DNA of 64,000 nucleotides from Pyrocephalus nanus. Taxonomy: Eukaryota; Chordata; Aves; Passeriformes; Tyrannidae. This document shows, piece after piece, positions 1-53,100 of the stretch (its first letter is position 1; each line of letters begins with the position of its first letter). The position numbers were made by a program, and so were the translations under genes. The notes beneath the pieces were generated by a model, which saw only the letters and a program-made list of their open reading frames with translations, was not told where the DNA came from and searched no databases. The DNA lies in NCBI GenBank assembly GCA_038380795.1, contig CM076260.1, forward strand, positions 82,311,843 to 82,375,842, given 5' to 3'.

Positions 1-36110
<36,110 letters not shown>

Positions 36111-38420
36111 CTAAAATAAAAATGAAAATATTAGTATATAGTACATCAGTACAAACCTTTGAAAATCAAATTAAAATTTCCAGCTTGCTTAGACTTGTCT
36201 TAGCTAAGCAGTCCCACATAAAAACTACACACATATTTACAAACTGAGTGCATCCATTAGTATTTCAGGGAACTGGGTTGCTGGTTTTAAAAAGCACCTA
36301 CAGGCAATGTCAGGGTCCAAACTCTTAGCCAAGAAAAATATACTGAAGTCCCTGTTTAAAGAAAAAAAAAGGTACGGAACAGGTAAAGGAGTCATCTCGC
36401 TATCTCCTCTCACATAAAAGAGAATAAGGATTGTCCCAAATCAAGACCCTTGAGCACACTCCTGAAGTTTGGGCATGAACTTGGCCCCTTCCTCAACACC
36501 CTTCAACAGACAAAGTGTGAAGACAAGCCTACCACAAGTAGGAATTTCCACCTATCACAAATTTGAGAGACGTAGGAACAGTGATATTATTTGGCATCAC
36601 TGACCTAAGATCCACTATCCTTGCTTTAAGTGCTGGACAAATAAAAAAAACCTTGCTCTGAAACCTAGCAAGCCTTAGGTGTGACAGCCTGGAATACAAG
36701 CAGCAGCTACATGACTGCAAGACTCACCAGCAGGCAAAATACTGCAAATCAAACACTGGAGATCCTGCTCAAACACTGAATGGTGGGTAGCACCAAAGCA
36801 CGACCAAAAGCACACTATCAGAGTGTAAGCAAACACTCTGTGGACAAATTCACCTTAGCAAACTACCTTTAAACAAAGTGTAGCTGTTTAATGAAGAGCT
36901 GAGAGGAAAAAACAAAACAAAACAAAACCAAACCAAACCAAAAAAAAAAAAAACTTATCTAAAATCACAAAATTAAGTCAATCATCTCCAGTAAAAAGAA
37001 ACACAAAAATAAATAAAAAGCTCAAAATCTGATTGCAGTGATGCTGAAACAAGGATCTCAGGCAAAGCAGAGAAAGCAAAACAACTAAGGAGTATTATGT
37101 AAGACATCAGCTTTCAACAGACATCATCTTTTGACAGCTGCACAGTTCCACTTGTGTTCTCAAGAGCTCAAAGCTGCTTCCTCATTCCTGGTCAACCCCC
37201 AAAAAAATCTTAAAGCAAATGAGGTGGTTTAAATTAATTTTTTTTTTAAACAGACATTGGTACAGGTGATATGTTAATCCTACAACTGTACAACTGTATT
37301 ATGGGTCTGAATTCACCTCAGTTTGGTGCTGATGAAACTAAACCATCACAATGTCTGTAATACTAAGGTTGTTCTCTGCACTTCAGTACTTCGCATAATA
37401 TTTTTCACTACATTCATCTCCAGCAACAGCTCAGCAAGTGTGGAACAGCCACATATGGAAGCCCATCCTGACACCTCCAAAGACATCTTCTGGATTTTTT
37501 TTTTTGTCATTTATAAAGAATTGAGGAGGTATTGCCTGACAATAACCAGAGACATCACCTCACAACACGTTTTCACGATAACAGAGAGAAACACAATGAA
37601 TGACAGCACTGTGATTGTTCGGATACCATCCCAGAGATCTACCCTGCTTGTCACACTCGCACAGCACAGGAGTGCTGTATGACAGCACAGCTCATTACTC
37701 CTTTTTCTCCCCACATAAAAGGTTTCATTTACCCCTGGCCACAACATTCCACACACTCCCGTACCTCTTCATCTAAATTTAGGAAACGCAAGCTCCAAGC
37801 AACCAAACCTGCACGTACATTCAGCTGCGCCACTAAAGCACAAGGGATCGGGCACAAGAAAAATTACACAAACATTCAGCTGAAGATTCAGCTACACACA
37901 TAAGGAACCCAAACCTCACTTACACTGGAAAACAGTTTGCCCCAAAATTAAGTGAAAAATGCCAACCAAGTCCTACCGATTATGGTGAAGGTTGAGTCTT
38001 GCTGTGCCTATTACAAGAAATAAATACACTGTGCTCTCCCACAGGATGAAGAGTGAAAGCCGATCAAAGTCAACCAGCGCCCAGTAAGGTATGCTGAAGC
38101 GTTACAGAGGCTAGAAAACATTCAGATCCACTAAAATTCCTTTCTATTCCACAGCTGGTTTTCTGTAGCCTAAACCAACTATTCATATCTTCATCACACA
38201 AGCATTTCAGTGGACTGAGAAAGCTAAAAACCAGGCAAGTTTAGGCGAAGTGCCATCCTCCCAAAGGGCTGCATCGGGTGAAAAGGCTTTTGTGGCTGGG
38301 TTCTCCTAACCTGTATCGGCTACTTTAACAAGCTGTAGCACCTCTCCCAGCGCATCTTGCCCGGTTCTAGAAACCCCACAGGAGGTAACGCCGCGGTACA
38401 GCGCTGGCTGTAAGGGAATG
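36111..38420 (-). other. HEATR5B: HEATR5B intron 1
   Basis: The intron lies between the inferred non-coding exon 1 and the first coding exon. An A/C-rich (AAAAC)n tract is at 36907-36953. The GC content rises from about 38260 toward the promoter. No exon or transposon was recognised. Confidence 0.5.
36907..36953. repeat. (AAAAC)n / A-rich low complexity
   Basis: Repeated AAAAC and AACC units end in a run of 15 adenines, in HEATR5B intron 1. Confidence 0.85.
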
Positions 38421-38517
38421 ATGCTCAAGGCAGCGATGCTAGAGGCAACGACAGTACGAGAATGATGCCGTGAGAATGCTAAGGCAGCGATGCTAAGGGA
38501 GCGATGCTAAGGGAGCG
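38421..38517. repeat. 14/15-bp minisatellite at promoter edge
   Basis: Three head-to-tail 14-bp units, ATGCTAAGGCAGCG once and ATGCTAAGGGAGCG twice (38476-38517), are preceded by two diverged 15-bp copies (38421-38450). Confidence 0.85.
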
Positions 38518-38674
38518 ATGCGCGCTGCCCTCCACACACACAACCCCCCGCACACGCTCACCGACACCCCCCACGCCGTCAACGCCGCGGAGCGAAGCGC
38601 GGACCACCCTCCGGCCCTCTCCCCGCAGCCCCCAGGCCTGGCCGAGCCCCCCGGCTCCGCTCACGATCACTTAC

Positions 38675-38900
38675 GCTCCCACCGTGCGGCGGCCGGGCTG
38701 TGCCGGGCTGTGCCGGGCTGTGCCGGGCGCGACACCGCGGCCGCGGGGGCCGCTCACGGACACGGTCACGGACACTCCCGGGCGCGATGCGCCGCCCGCG
38801 CCCCCGGCCGCGGGACCATCCCCGGCGAGCTCGGCCGCTTCGGTCCCCGCCAAGCCCGGTTCCGGCGAAATGGGAAAGGGGAGATCCGAGCTGCGGCGTC
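38675..38900 (-). other. HEATR5B: HEATR5B non-coding exon 1 (5' UTR; TSS edge approximate)
   Basis: The first coding exon begins with an acceptor at 36111-36112 and has 42 nt of 5' UTR before the ATG, so an upstream non-coding exon is needed. On the minus strand a perfect donor GTAAGTGATC lies just left of 38675 inside the CpG island, which makes exon 1 start upstream (right) of it. The right edge, the transcription start, cannot be read from sequence and is a guess. The exon would contain the 10-bp GC minisatellite at 38691-38728. The exon assignment is inferred, not proven. Confidence 0.55.
38691..38728. repeat. 10-bp GC minisatellite in HEATR5B exon 1
   Basis: The unit TGCCGGGCTG is repeated about 3.8 times head to tail, 17 bp upstream (in gene sense) of the inferred HEATR5B exon 1 donor. 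It would be transcribed as part of the 5' UTR. Confidence 0.85.
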
Positions 38901-39337
38901 CCAGGCCCAGCCCCAGTGAACCCCCGGAGCACCCGCGGCAGGAAGGGGGAGAGGCGCAGGCGCCGGCCGGCGGGGGCGGCCCCGCGCAGGCGCTGCCGCC
39001 GTACCGGGCTGGTGTGCGGGTGTTCTCGGCTCCGCTGCCCCTTCTTCGGCCGCGGCCCCGCGGGCGCCCCGGCGGCGGGCGGAGCGTCCCGGTCAGGAGC
39101 GGCGGGAGCGGAGTGCGGGGTAACGCGCTGCAGGCGCGGGTGCGCCGGGGTTGGGAGGGGGCGGCCCGGCCCGGCGGGTTCATTTGTGTTCGTTCATCAG
39201 CCCGCTCCGTCCCGCAGAGCCGGGGGGCGCCTCTCCGTGCGAGAGTGGGCTCTGCCTAGTGGGGAAAAAAAATCCAGGGTGAGGCGTACTGACGGTGTCC
39301 ACAGGCAAAGGGGTCGGCACAGGGCGGGCGTGCCGAC

Positions 39338-44273
<4,936 letters not shown>

Positions 44274-44539
44274 GTCTTTCTAAAGGAAGGAGTCCTAAAT
44301 AAGTATGTATAATCCATAATATCTTTTAGAAGGTTTGGAGCTGTGCTGTACTCAAGAATTCACACCAAAGTACATAGAAGAAGAGTTAGGTTGACAGGTT
44401 AAACTCACATTTTCTGTTTGATGCACAGTTTAATAGGAATTAAAACTTCATATTTATAATTGAACTACCATAATTGAGAGGTAGGTTAAGCCTTCCACAT
44501 CTTTTTTATGTCCCGCCCAACTGAGCAAGATCAGCCAAT

Positions 44540-44570
44540 AATAAAATTCAAGTCTGAGTAAGGGAATAAA
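44540..44570 (+). terminator. GPATCH11: GPATCH11 polyadenylation signals (two AATAAA)
   Basis: AATAAA occurs at 44540-44545 and 44565-44570, about 270 and 290 nt after the stop codon. A third copy is at 44864-44869. Which is used cannot be told from sequence. Confidence 0.5.
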
Positions 44571-45048
44571 TATTGGCTAATCCCTTTGTTGTATAATGTG
44601 TTAAACAGGGGTTTTCATCTTTACAGATATGACTAAATATCAGATTCTTTCTGCTTACTATCTTAAACTCAGTGGGGAAAAAAGAAGTTTGTCAAATATT
44701 ACAGAGATGTTATTTGAACCAATATTCTGTTGTATGTGAAGGTGCATATTTTGCATAACTAAAGAGAACTGGATCATGATGTTGGGTTTTAATTTTCTTA
44801 ATATAAAAATACATTTTAGTAGACCTTTTTCGGAAACAGCAGCTGCTACTGTAAGTAGCCATTAATAAAAAGGTACTGCTGACGTATACAAATACTGTTG
44901 ACGAAAAATGTATCAAAACTACTGGGACAAGCTCAATAATACGTAACAGGAAGAAGGTAATGACACAATTGGTGCTCTGTCCAAAAACTGTAAAGGATAT
45001 TCAGACAAAAGATTGTCATGTATCAACTGTCACATTATGAACAGTTTT

Positions 45049-45090
45049 ATAGAATCATAGAATGGGTTGGAAAAGACCTTTAAGATTTAG
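45049..45090 (-). mobile_element. CR1 3'-end fragment, minus orientation
   Basis: TAGAATCATAGAATGGGTTG followed by GAAAAGACCT is the reverse complement of the CR1 3' terminus. Only about 40 bp are recognisable. Confidence 0.75.
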
Positions 45091-45220
45091 TAAAATCATA
45101 TATGGTAATTATATCTCAATGAGTAAAAGAGAAAATGGGTAGTAACTAGTAATATATGTGGGTGAGGATATAATTTCTCACAGATCTTGACCACTGCGAA
45201 GAAATACTAATTAGCACATG

Positions 45221-45548
45221 GGAAGGCTCTGGGGAGACCTTACAGCAGTCCAGGGGGGCCTACAAGAGAGCTGGAGAGGGACTTTTTACAAGGGCATGTA
45301 GGGTAGGACGAGGAAGGGAATGGCTTCAAACTGCAAGTGGGCAGGTTTAGATTAGATATTAGGAAGAAATTCTTTACTGTGAGGGTGGTGAGGCACTGGA
45401 ATAAGTAGCCCAGAGAAGCTCTGAATGCCCCATCCCTGGCAGTGTTCAAGGCAATCTGGTCTAGTGAAAGGTGTCCCTGCCCAGGGCAGTGGGGTGGGGA
45501 TCGTTAAGGTCTTTTCCAACCCAAACCATTCTATGATTCTATATATAT
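45221..45548 (+). mobile_element. CR1 LINE 3' fragment, plus orientation
   Basis: A CR1 3' UTR reading left to right: TTAGGAAGAAATTCTTTACT, then CCCTGGCAGTGTTCAAGG, ending in ACCATTCTATGATTCTAT, the diagnostic CR1 tail. It is 5'-truncated, without coding sequence. Confidence 0.92.
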
Positions 45549-46994
45549 GATTCATGATAATGAGAAAAAAAAAATAGAACTGCTTAAGGCCTTATAATAA
45601 AGTATATACCTTCAGATTCTTATTTAGCAACAAATACAGTAAAAAAGCAATAACTTGCATAAGAATTTAAAAATTAGCATGCATTAATTTACATTGTTCC
45701 ATTTAAGCAGTCACACATTTTGACCCCATTTAACATTTCAGGAAAGGTGTACAGTACTTTACCTGGTTTTCTGCTTAGAAATCTCTGTTCATTTGCCCTT
45801 TTGGAGTTTTACTGGCTCTACAGCAATGAAGAGTTTGACAAGATACAGCTCAAAGACAAGCAGTTGGAAGGACTAACATGCCTGTCTTTTCGCCCTGCTC
45901 CCCACCACTGCACACACAATACTTTGAATTCAGGCAGCTCTGAACTCTTTGAAGTATATAACTGAAGAGTAACAGAAAAAGTGCTGTTAACTTAAGTGGA
46001 GCTGACAGTGGAACCACCAGAGGTATTCAGTATGCTGAATTAAGGGTTAGGCATTCCTCAGTATTATAACAGGGATTAAAACCTAGCAGCAGAGGAAGGC
46101 ATGTTAAAAGTGCTCTCTCAGCATAGGACTTCAAATGATTACTACTGAGGAAATTCAGGAGAATTTTGCTGTATTAATAGCACATTAATTGTTCCTTTCA
46201 AAAAAACAAACAAACAAAAACCCACAAACAAACAAAAGAACAACTATCAAAACCCAAGTTTTTCGGACGTTTAGAACTTTCTCTAGTAGATTTCCCAGAA
46301 GCTGAATGTTTAACATTTAAATTCTTAATAAATGCCTACTTTGAAAGTATATCTTTTTAAATTTTAGAGCACTGAAGGTGCTAGGTCATCAACAGGTGTA
46401 AAAAGATAAGAAAGCTCACTTTACAGTACTGAAATTCAGTGAAGAATAACCCGTGCCTATTCCTAGTATCTTTTCTACCAAAACTAGTCTTCATTTTAAC
46501 GGGAGCATTCCAGTAATTATTAAAAGGATCACTGAAAAATCAGAAAGGTTTGAGTCACATACCACAAGACAGCACTTCTTCCATGGAAAGCAATATATAA
46601 CCTCAAAGAATAATAGGTGCAGCACCATATCCAGGGATTTGCCACAGACCAGTTAGCACATTAGCCCATCAACATAATCTTCTAACAGAAAAGGACTAGG
46701 TTCTTTTACTTATTGTAGAATACAGTTCAGCTCATCCACAACCTCTATTTTCAGGTAAAAATTGCAGGTGATTTCTTGCAGAAGTACACAATCCTGGTCT
46801 GCAGCCAATGGACATGAATGCTGATGTGGCCTTCGAGGTGACGGACTCCACAGTGGCAGGAAGGCAAAGCACCAAGGAAAAGGCATACTCCAAGTCTTGT
46901 TGTTGCTTCTTACATCTATTGTTTTTTCATCAGTTTCAATAAATCTATCAAACTCTGGATTTAAACAGAGTCTGAAAGCCTTTTAAAAAGGCAT

Positions 46995-47114
46995 TTAATA
47001 AGTATAATTTCCACGTGACTTCTCTTTATCAACGGACTTAACAAGATCAAGTATTTGAGATGCAGAGGGTCTCTTGAAAGGGTCTTTTGAAAGCATCTCT
47101 TTGATTATGGATGC
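46995..47114 (-). CDS. EIF2AK2: EIF2AK2 visible exon 14 (C-terminal lobe end and stop)
   Basis: Encodes [20 protein letters not shown] then [19 protein letters not shown] and TAA (46997-46995). The RPSAS motif closes the kinase fold. Acceptor TTTTTTTGCAG. The 3' UTR continues to the left. Confidence 0.94.
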   Translation of the reverse strand, partial: ASIIKEMLSKDPFKRPSASQILDLVKSVDKEKSRGNYTY

Positions 47115-50100
47115 CTGCAAAAAAATTAAGTGGCAATAGATTTATTTTTTTTCAAGTAAATAAACTAATCAAAATAATTTATTTAAATCCCATACCTTTG
47201 GTGGAAATTTTTTGGTGAAACTCCCTGGAAGATCACCTTTTCTAACAGAAGGCCATACCTGAAATTCATAAAACAGAACAGTTTCAGTATGCTTTCTTTG
47301 ATTGTATTTTGCATGTCTACCTTATGACCCATATAGTTTCCTGAAGTAATTAGGAAACCACAAATCTACAAGAAATTAAGTCTTCAAAAAGTAACTGTAA
47401 ACAGTTTGAAAGTTTCTTCCATTTAGTTGTACATTGTTTTGGTTTTATGGTGTTTTCATCACCTATTGTTCCTTTCTAAGTTTAAAAGCTTTGCACTCTA
47501 CAGTGATGGGTTTGTTTCAGCAGTCCTCTCTATTTCAGAACCGTTATCCTTCTTTCCTTAATTTAAAAGCAGTGGATTTATATCATCTAACCACATTGAA
47601 AGAAAAGGAAAAGAGCAAGACAACCAAATGTCCTACTTTGGCTGTTACTGTTTGCAAGCCAAGCAGGTGTGCTTCCATGTTCAGTACCACACACTGAACT
47701 GAAGTATGTCACTGCCGAAAATGCTATGGGGAGTTCAAAGCAGCTAACATATAGAGGATTTCTAATTACATGCTTTAGAAACCAGGCTTGGGTAACTTTT
47801 TTTTCCTATATGATGCTGTCTCTCACAACATCCTCATAGGCAAGCTCAAGAATTGCAGGCTGGATGAGTGGATGGTGAGGTGGATTGTGAACTGGCTGAA
47901 GAGCAGATCCCACAGGACAGTATACAGTGGCTGTTGGGGGACTGCAGGGACTAGTGGTGTCCCCCAAGGGTGGATACTGGGTCCAGTATTGTTTAACTTG
48001 TTCATCAATGAGTGGGATGGAATGGCAGATGTCTCCTCAGCAAACTGATGAACTTTGTGTAAAGCTGGAGGGAGTGGCCAATACTCCAGAGTTTTGTGCA
48101 GCCCCTCAGAAGGACCTCGACAGGTTGGAGAGATGGGCAGGGACAAACCTTCTGAAATTCCACAAAGACAAATGCAGGGTCCTGCGCCCTGGGGGAATAA
48201 TGCCCAGACACCAGGATAGGCTGGGTGCTGATCTGTTGGAAAGCAGCTCTGCAGAGAAGGACCTGGGGGTCCTGGTGGACAACAAGCTGTCCATGAGCCA
48301 GCAGTGTGCCCTGGTGGCCAAGAAGGCCAATGGTTTCCTAGGGTGCATTAGGAAGAGCACTGCCAGCAGGTCAGGGAAGGTGCCTTCCCCTCTATTCAGC
48401 CCTGGTGAGGCATATCTGGAGTCCTTTGTCCAGTTCGGACATCCTCAGTACAAAGCAGATAGGGAGCTTCTGGAGTGGGTACAGTGGAAGGTAACATAAT
48501 GAAGGGACTGTAGCATCTCTCTTATGAGGAAAGATGGAGGCGCCTGTGCTTGTTTATCCTCCAGAAGAGATGACTAAGAGGGAATGTCCTCAATGTCCAT
48601 AAGTATCTAAAGGGAGGGTGTCAAGAAAATGGAACCAGGCTCTTCTTGGTGGTGCTGAGCAATAGGACAAGAGGCAGCAGGCAGAGATTAATGCACAGGA
48701 AATTCCACCTGAACACGAGGAAAGGACTTCTTTACTGTGCAGGTGACCAAGCACTGAAACAGATTGCTCAGAGAGGCTGTGGAGTCTCCCTCACTGGAGA
48801 TACTATGGTTGTAAGCCCAAGTAACATGCTCTAGGAGACCCTGCTTGAGCAGATAGGTTGGACTACATGGCCTGCACTGGTCCTTTCCAACCTTTAGAAG
48901 GGACATCTTTAGACATGCAAAAGATAAGAACCCATGTTGTGATTCTGCAATGATTAGCTTCCTGGGTAAAAAGGAAATTACTGCTTAATTAATTGGTTGT
49001 TAACTAGTGTAATGTCTGCCTGAAGACAACAGTTGTGTTCTTACACTTAGCTATGCATCCTGAATTGTTAGCTAGACTTATAGATCCTATGAGCCTGGTG
49101 TACCAAGCCCTTACAACCAGTATCCAGTAAACAACAGCTCCCATGAACTTCCAACTTTTTTCCCTACTCTTCAGCAGTAGCTTTAAGCCTGTAACCCTAT
49201 CTACTGGGGATCATCAGCCAAACCAGTTACTTAACACAAAATAATCATCAACGTGATGTTCTTTCAACAGGGTTATCCAGCTGAAAGTTTATCATACTCC
49301 ATTAAGTGAAATTACTTTCTAAGCTAATGGAGCAGCTGAAGACCATCCTAGGACTTTCCATCCAAGTACCTGCCTAGAGAGCTCCAGATTTTTATACTTA
49401 GGGAAATAATGCCTTTCCAGCTGCAAATACTGTGGGACTGTGCATGCTGCGAGCAGGAACAAGGTATCTTAGGAAGTACTGCAAAGTGGCTAATTAGAAC
49501 CAGCTTGAAAAGACACACTGGTATGATTTTCTCATACTGGCAAAAGGATCCAGCTAATGGTGTTCAAAGCCTTCTGGTTCTGACCACAGTCACTTTAGAC
49601 AAGACACCCAGGGACAGTTACATCACTGTCCTACAAACATTTAGCTTTGTGTATAAGAGCTGTTACAATAATAATATACGAATTAGCAGTAAAAAGCTCG
49701 AGATGCATAAAAGATACCTTTTCCAAAAGAAGCTTAAGTAACACTGAGTTTCTTTTTGAAGTAACATCTTTTTCATGTAAAGCTGCATATTCCAAATCAC
49801 TTTCATTTTCATCTTGGAAAACTGCAAGTGTTTTGACTTGGTGGAAACCTTGTTCTTACTCTACTGTGCAGTGAAGGCAAGCATGGCAGAGACAAAACTC
49901 ACCCATTCATAATTTTTATTTTCTAAAATTATAAAACATCTCCAAATTTCTGATCAAACAGAAAGATTTATAAGAAACTTGATATATTTTTTAGCTTGAC
50001 ATTAATCTTTAGCATGCTCAGGCTGTAATGTATAGGTAATAGGACATAGGAGAAATAAACTAATATTTTTTCAGTTATGACTTTTCAACTAAGGTGTGAG

Positions 50101-53100
50101 GACTTACAGGCCTTATGGAAATGAATTAAGGGGGAGATGGAGACTCTACTCTAGATACACGGATTCCTTCTAGTGTACAATCAACATGAGATCAGCAGCA
50201 AGGCAAAACAATATTAGAGTTCTTTTTTAAATTGAAAAATTACATACCTCACTTTTCTCATGATTAGTGAATGCTGAAAGAATTTCAAACCAAATTAATC
50301 CCAGTGCATAAATATCTACTTCCTTTCCGTATCTGTCACTGAACTAGAAAGATAAGAACCAGAACAATAAAGGGCATCAAATCCAACTGTACAGCAGCAC
50401 TTCCTAAAGCAAAATTTGAAGTCAGCAGAAATTTCCACCCGATGCTACAGGTCTGGCCCTACTCAATATCTTTGTAAGTCATTAACACTTTGTGCCACAG
50501 ACCTGTTAAGTAATGACTATTGTGTCACCTTAAACACGCTGAAATTGACTTCTACGGACCTATATAGATAAAGCATGCCAATATTGCCCTGTGACAAATA
50601 ATGAAATAAATAGAGGGACTCAAATGCCACAGCTAATAGAGGTCCTAAATTAAAATTTAAATACATATGTCTGGTAGCCTGGTTTTGCAAAAGCATTCCT
50701 TACAGCATGCAGTGTCAGACTGTAGGCTAGCCCTACTACCATACTGGCAGACAGCTTTCTCCAGAATACAGTTATCCTCACATACAGTTATACCAGGGAA
50801 CTTTAGGCAACTTGCTTTAATACTGAGATTAGGATTGAGAACATCCAGTGCAGACTTTATAGTTCAAATCTAATTACAGAGACGCTAATATAGCAGGATA
50901 ATTACCTGTTCTGGTGCCATATATGATTTTGTTCCTGTGTTCTCAGTCAGAGTCTCATATGCCGCAAAAGTCACAAGACCAAAGTCACCTATTTTTATTT
51001 TATCATCATGTGATATGAATATATTCTGAGGCTATATATATTAATATTAAAAAAAAAAAAAAAAAGAAAAAATATGACTAAGGTTTATCATCAAGCATAA
51101 TCAGCCACAGAAATGTTCCCCATAAATTTGATAATCGTTCACAGAAAACAGCATTAAGAAACTGATGGGGTGGGAAACAGAAAAAAGTTAAGTTTTAAAA
51201 ACACAAACTAAATTTCAAATAGTATATACTGGAGTAACTGCACCTTTTTTTCTACTAGCTCAGTCATAACTGTATCATTTAATGTTCTTCAAATATATCA
51301 TGCATATAACATCTTATATCCAGAAGTGCTTTTCAGTCTTTAGTCCTAGCCATGGGATTTGATACACTTGGAAGAATATTTGGCTCACTAATGGAATTCT
51401 ACTCAAATCAGAGTTCCTCCTAGGCACAGCAGGATTATCTGTACTAAGTCAATTGCAGAGTTAAGGCGTACTACAGGCATCTCAGAGCATCACTTTTCCA
51501 CTTCCGTTGAACTTCCCTTTTCTAAATTTGACAAAGTGTCATGGCTTAAGCCCAGTTGGCAACTAAGATCCACACAGCCGCTTACTTACTCCCCATGCCC
51601 ACAGTGGAATGAGGGAGAGAATCAAAAGTAAAGCTTTTAGATTAATGTTAAGAACAGTTTAATTATGGAAACAAAAGTAAAATATAATAATAATAGTAAA
51701 TAATAATAATGATGATAATAAAAGGATAAAAAGCCAAAATAAACCAAGTAAGAACAAGTGATGCACAATGCAATTACTCACTACCTGTTGACTGATGCCA
51801 GACTCCTTCCACAAACCCAGATTGGCCCCTCTTCCACCTCCCCCAGTTTATATACTTGGCATGACATTGTGTGATGTGGAATATCCTGTTGGGCAGTTTG
51901 GGTCACCTGTCCAGTCTATGTTATCAAAATTATTCTCATCCTGAATCTAGAACACAGCACTGTACCACCTACTGAAAAAATATTAACTCTATCCCAGCCT
52001 AAACTAGAACACAAAGTCATAAACAACTAAAAGTAGAACTGTATATGTTTCAACGAAGTTTCCCAAAGAAGATCAAGAAACTACACTTCAAAATGTTTTT
52101 GAAACAAAACCAAATAGACTTATGCTATCTTTTACTCAAAGAAGCTCCAGTGGACCGTAAGGCCAGGAGATACTTAATATTCAACAGGAAGAAATCTTTG
52201 TGTGAAGAGTGCCCAGTGCAGTTGTTCTGTTCAAGTCCGACCATGCACATATTTAATTCAGTACCTATACCTGGCTACATTATTTAAAGGCTCTGTTCCT
52301 ACCAAGCACAAATGTCGCTGATACCAACTTGAACCTATCTTGCAGCTTTGAATCTGGGATATGCCAAATTAAAGCCCTGAAGGCTCTGTCCTTTATAATC
52401 TTTGTATTAAAGTAAAATCTTCTTATGAAGATGCACACGTAGAGAATGAAATTCTATCCAGCATTGCAGCATTCAAATATTTATATGCATACATGGGACA
52501 AAAGCACAGCACAGATAAACTATCCCTTTACGATATAGCAAGAGCAAACTTCCTAGACTCAACTTTTCTTTTTCCCATAGGCAGTCTTGTGACTCAGTAA
52601 CACATTGAAAGTGTCTGTTAACTGAGGATTACTGATTTTTTGAACTATTGTATTCCAAGATCCTCCAGTCTACATTTTGATGTTAGGATGAGGTTCAGCC
52701 AGTTGCTGTAAAAGAATTAATCATTAGCAATATCTGAAGAGACACACTACTAGGGTACTTAGAGTGAACAAAGACTATAACAATTTATCATTTTCTACAA
52801 TTCCAGTAAGTACTATCTTCTTTTTCATTTTTTTTTAATTACCTATCCTACTTACCTTGAGGTCTCGATGAATTAACTTTTTAAAATGAATATATTCCAC
52901 TCCTTTCATTATTTGTAAAAATTTGTTTTGTGCCATTTCATGATAGCGTTTGTCTTCTCTATTCTCGCTAATCCACTTTTCCAAGGTCCCTTTTTCACAG
53001 TATTCCATTTGGATGAAAAGACAGAGAATTGTTTTGTCTGAATTCAAGCTTCAAAAGAAAATTATGTACCATATTAAAATTGGCAAGATATAATTGTTAC

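Larger units (their letters stand above)
38480..39335. promoter_or_regulatory. CpG-island bidirectional promoter of HEATR5B (minus) and GPATCH11 (plus)
   Basis: This is the only strongly GC- and CpG-rich block in 64 kb; it sits between the HEATR5B exon 1 donor (38674) and the GPATCH11 ATG (39338). The two genes diverge from it, so a shared bidirectional promoter is the simplest reading. I see no TATA box at a sensible position, as is usual for housekeeping CpG promoters. Long open frames here on both strands (up to about 250 codons) are a by-product of the lack of AT-rich stop codons. Exact start sites cannot be read from sequence. Confidence 0.88.
44274..46994. other. Tail-to-tail intergenic space, GPATCH11 / EIF2AK2 3' UTRs
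   Basis: It holds the GPATCH11 3' UTR on the left, the EIF2AK2 3' UTR on the right, two oppositely oriented CR1 pieces and an A/C-rich tract at 46200-46241. Open frames here are short and unrelated to known proteins. I did not find a convincing AATAAA for EIF2AK2 on the minus strand, so its 3' end is not placed. Confidence 0.6.

Noticed and set aside
37323..37682. 119-codon plus-strand frame in HEATR5B intron 1
   Set aside because: No recognisable motif; it spans a poly-T run and is probably chance.
46994..46999. ATTAAA on the minus strand overlapping the EIF2AK2 stop codon
   Set aside because: A poly(A) signal there would leave almost no 3' UTR. It is more likely a chance result of ...TATTAAATG.
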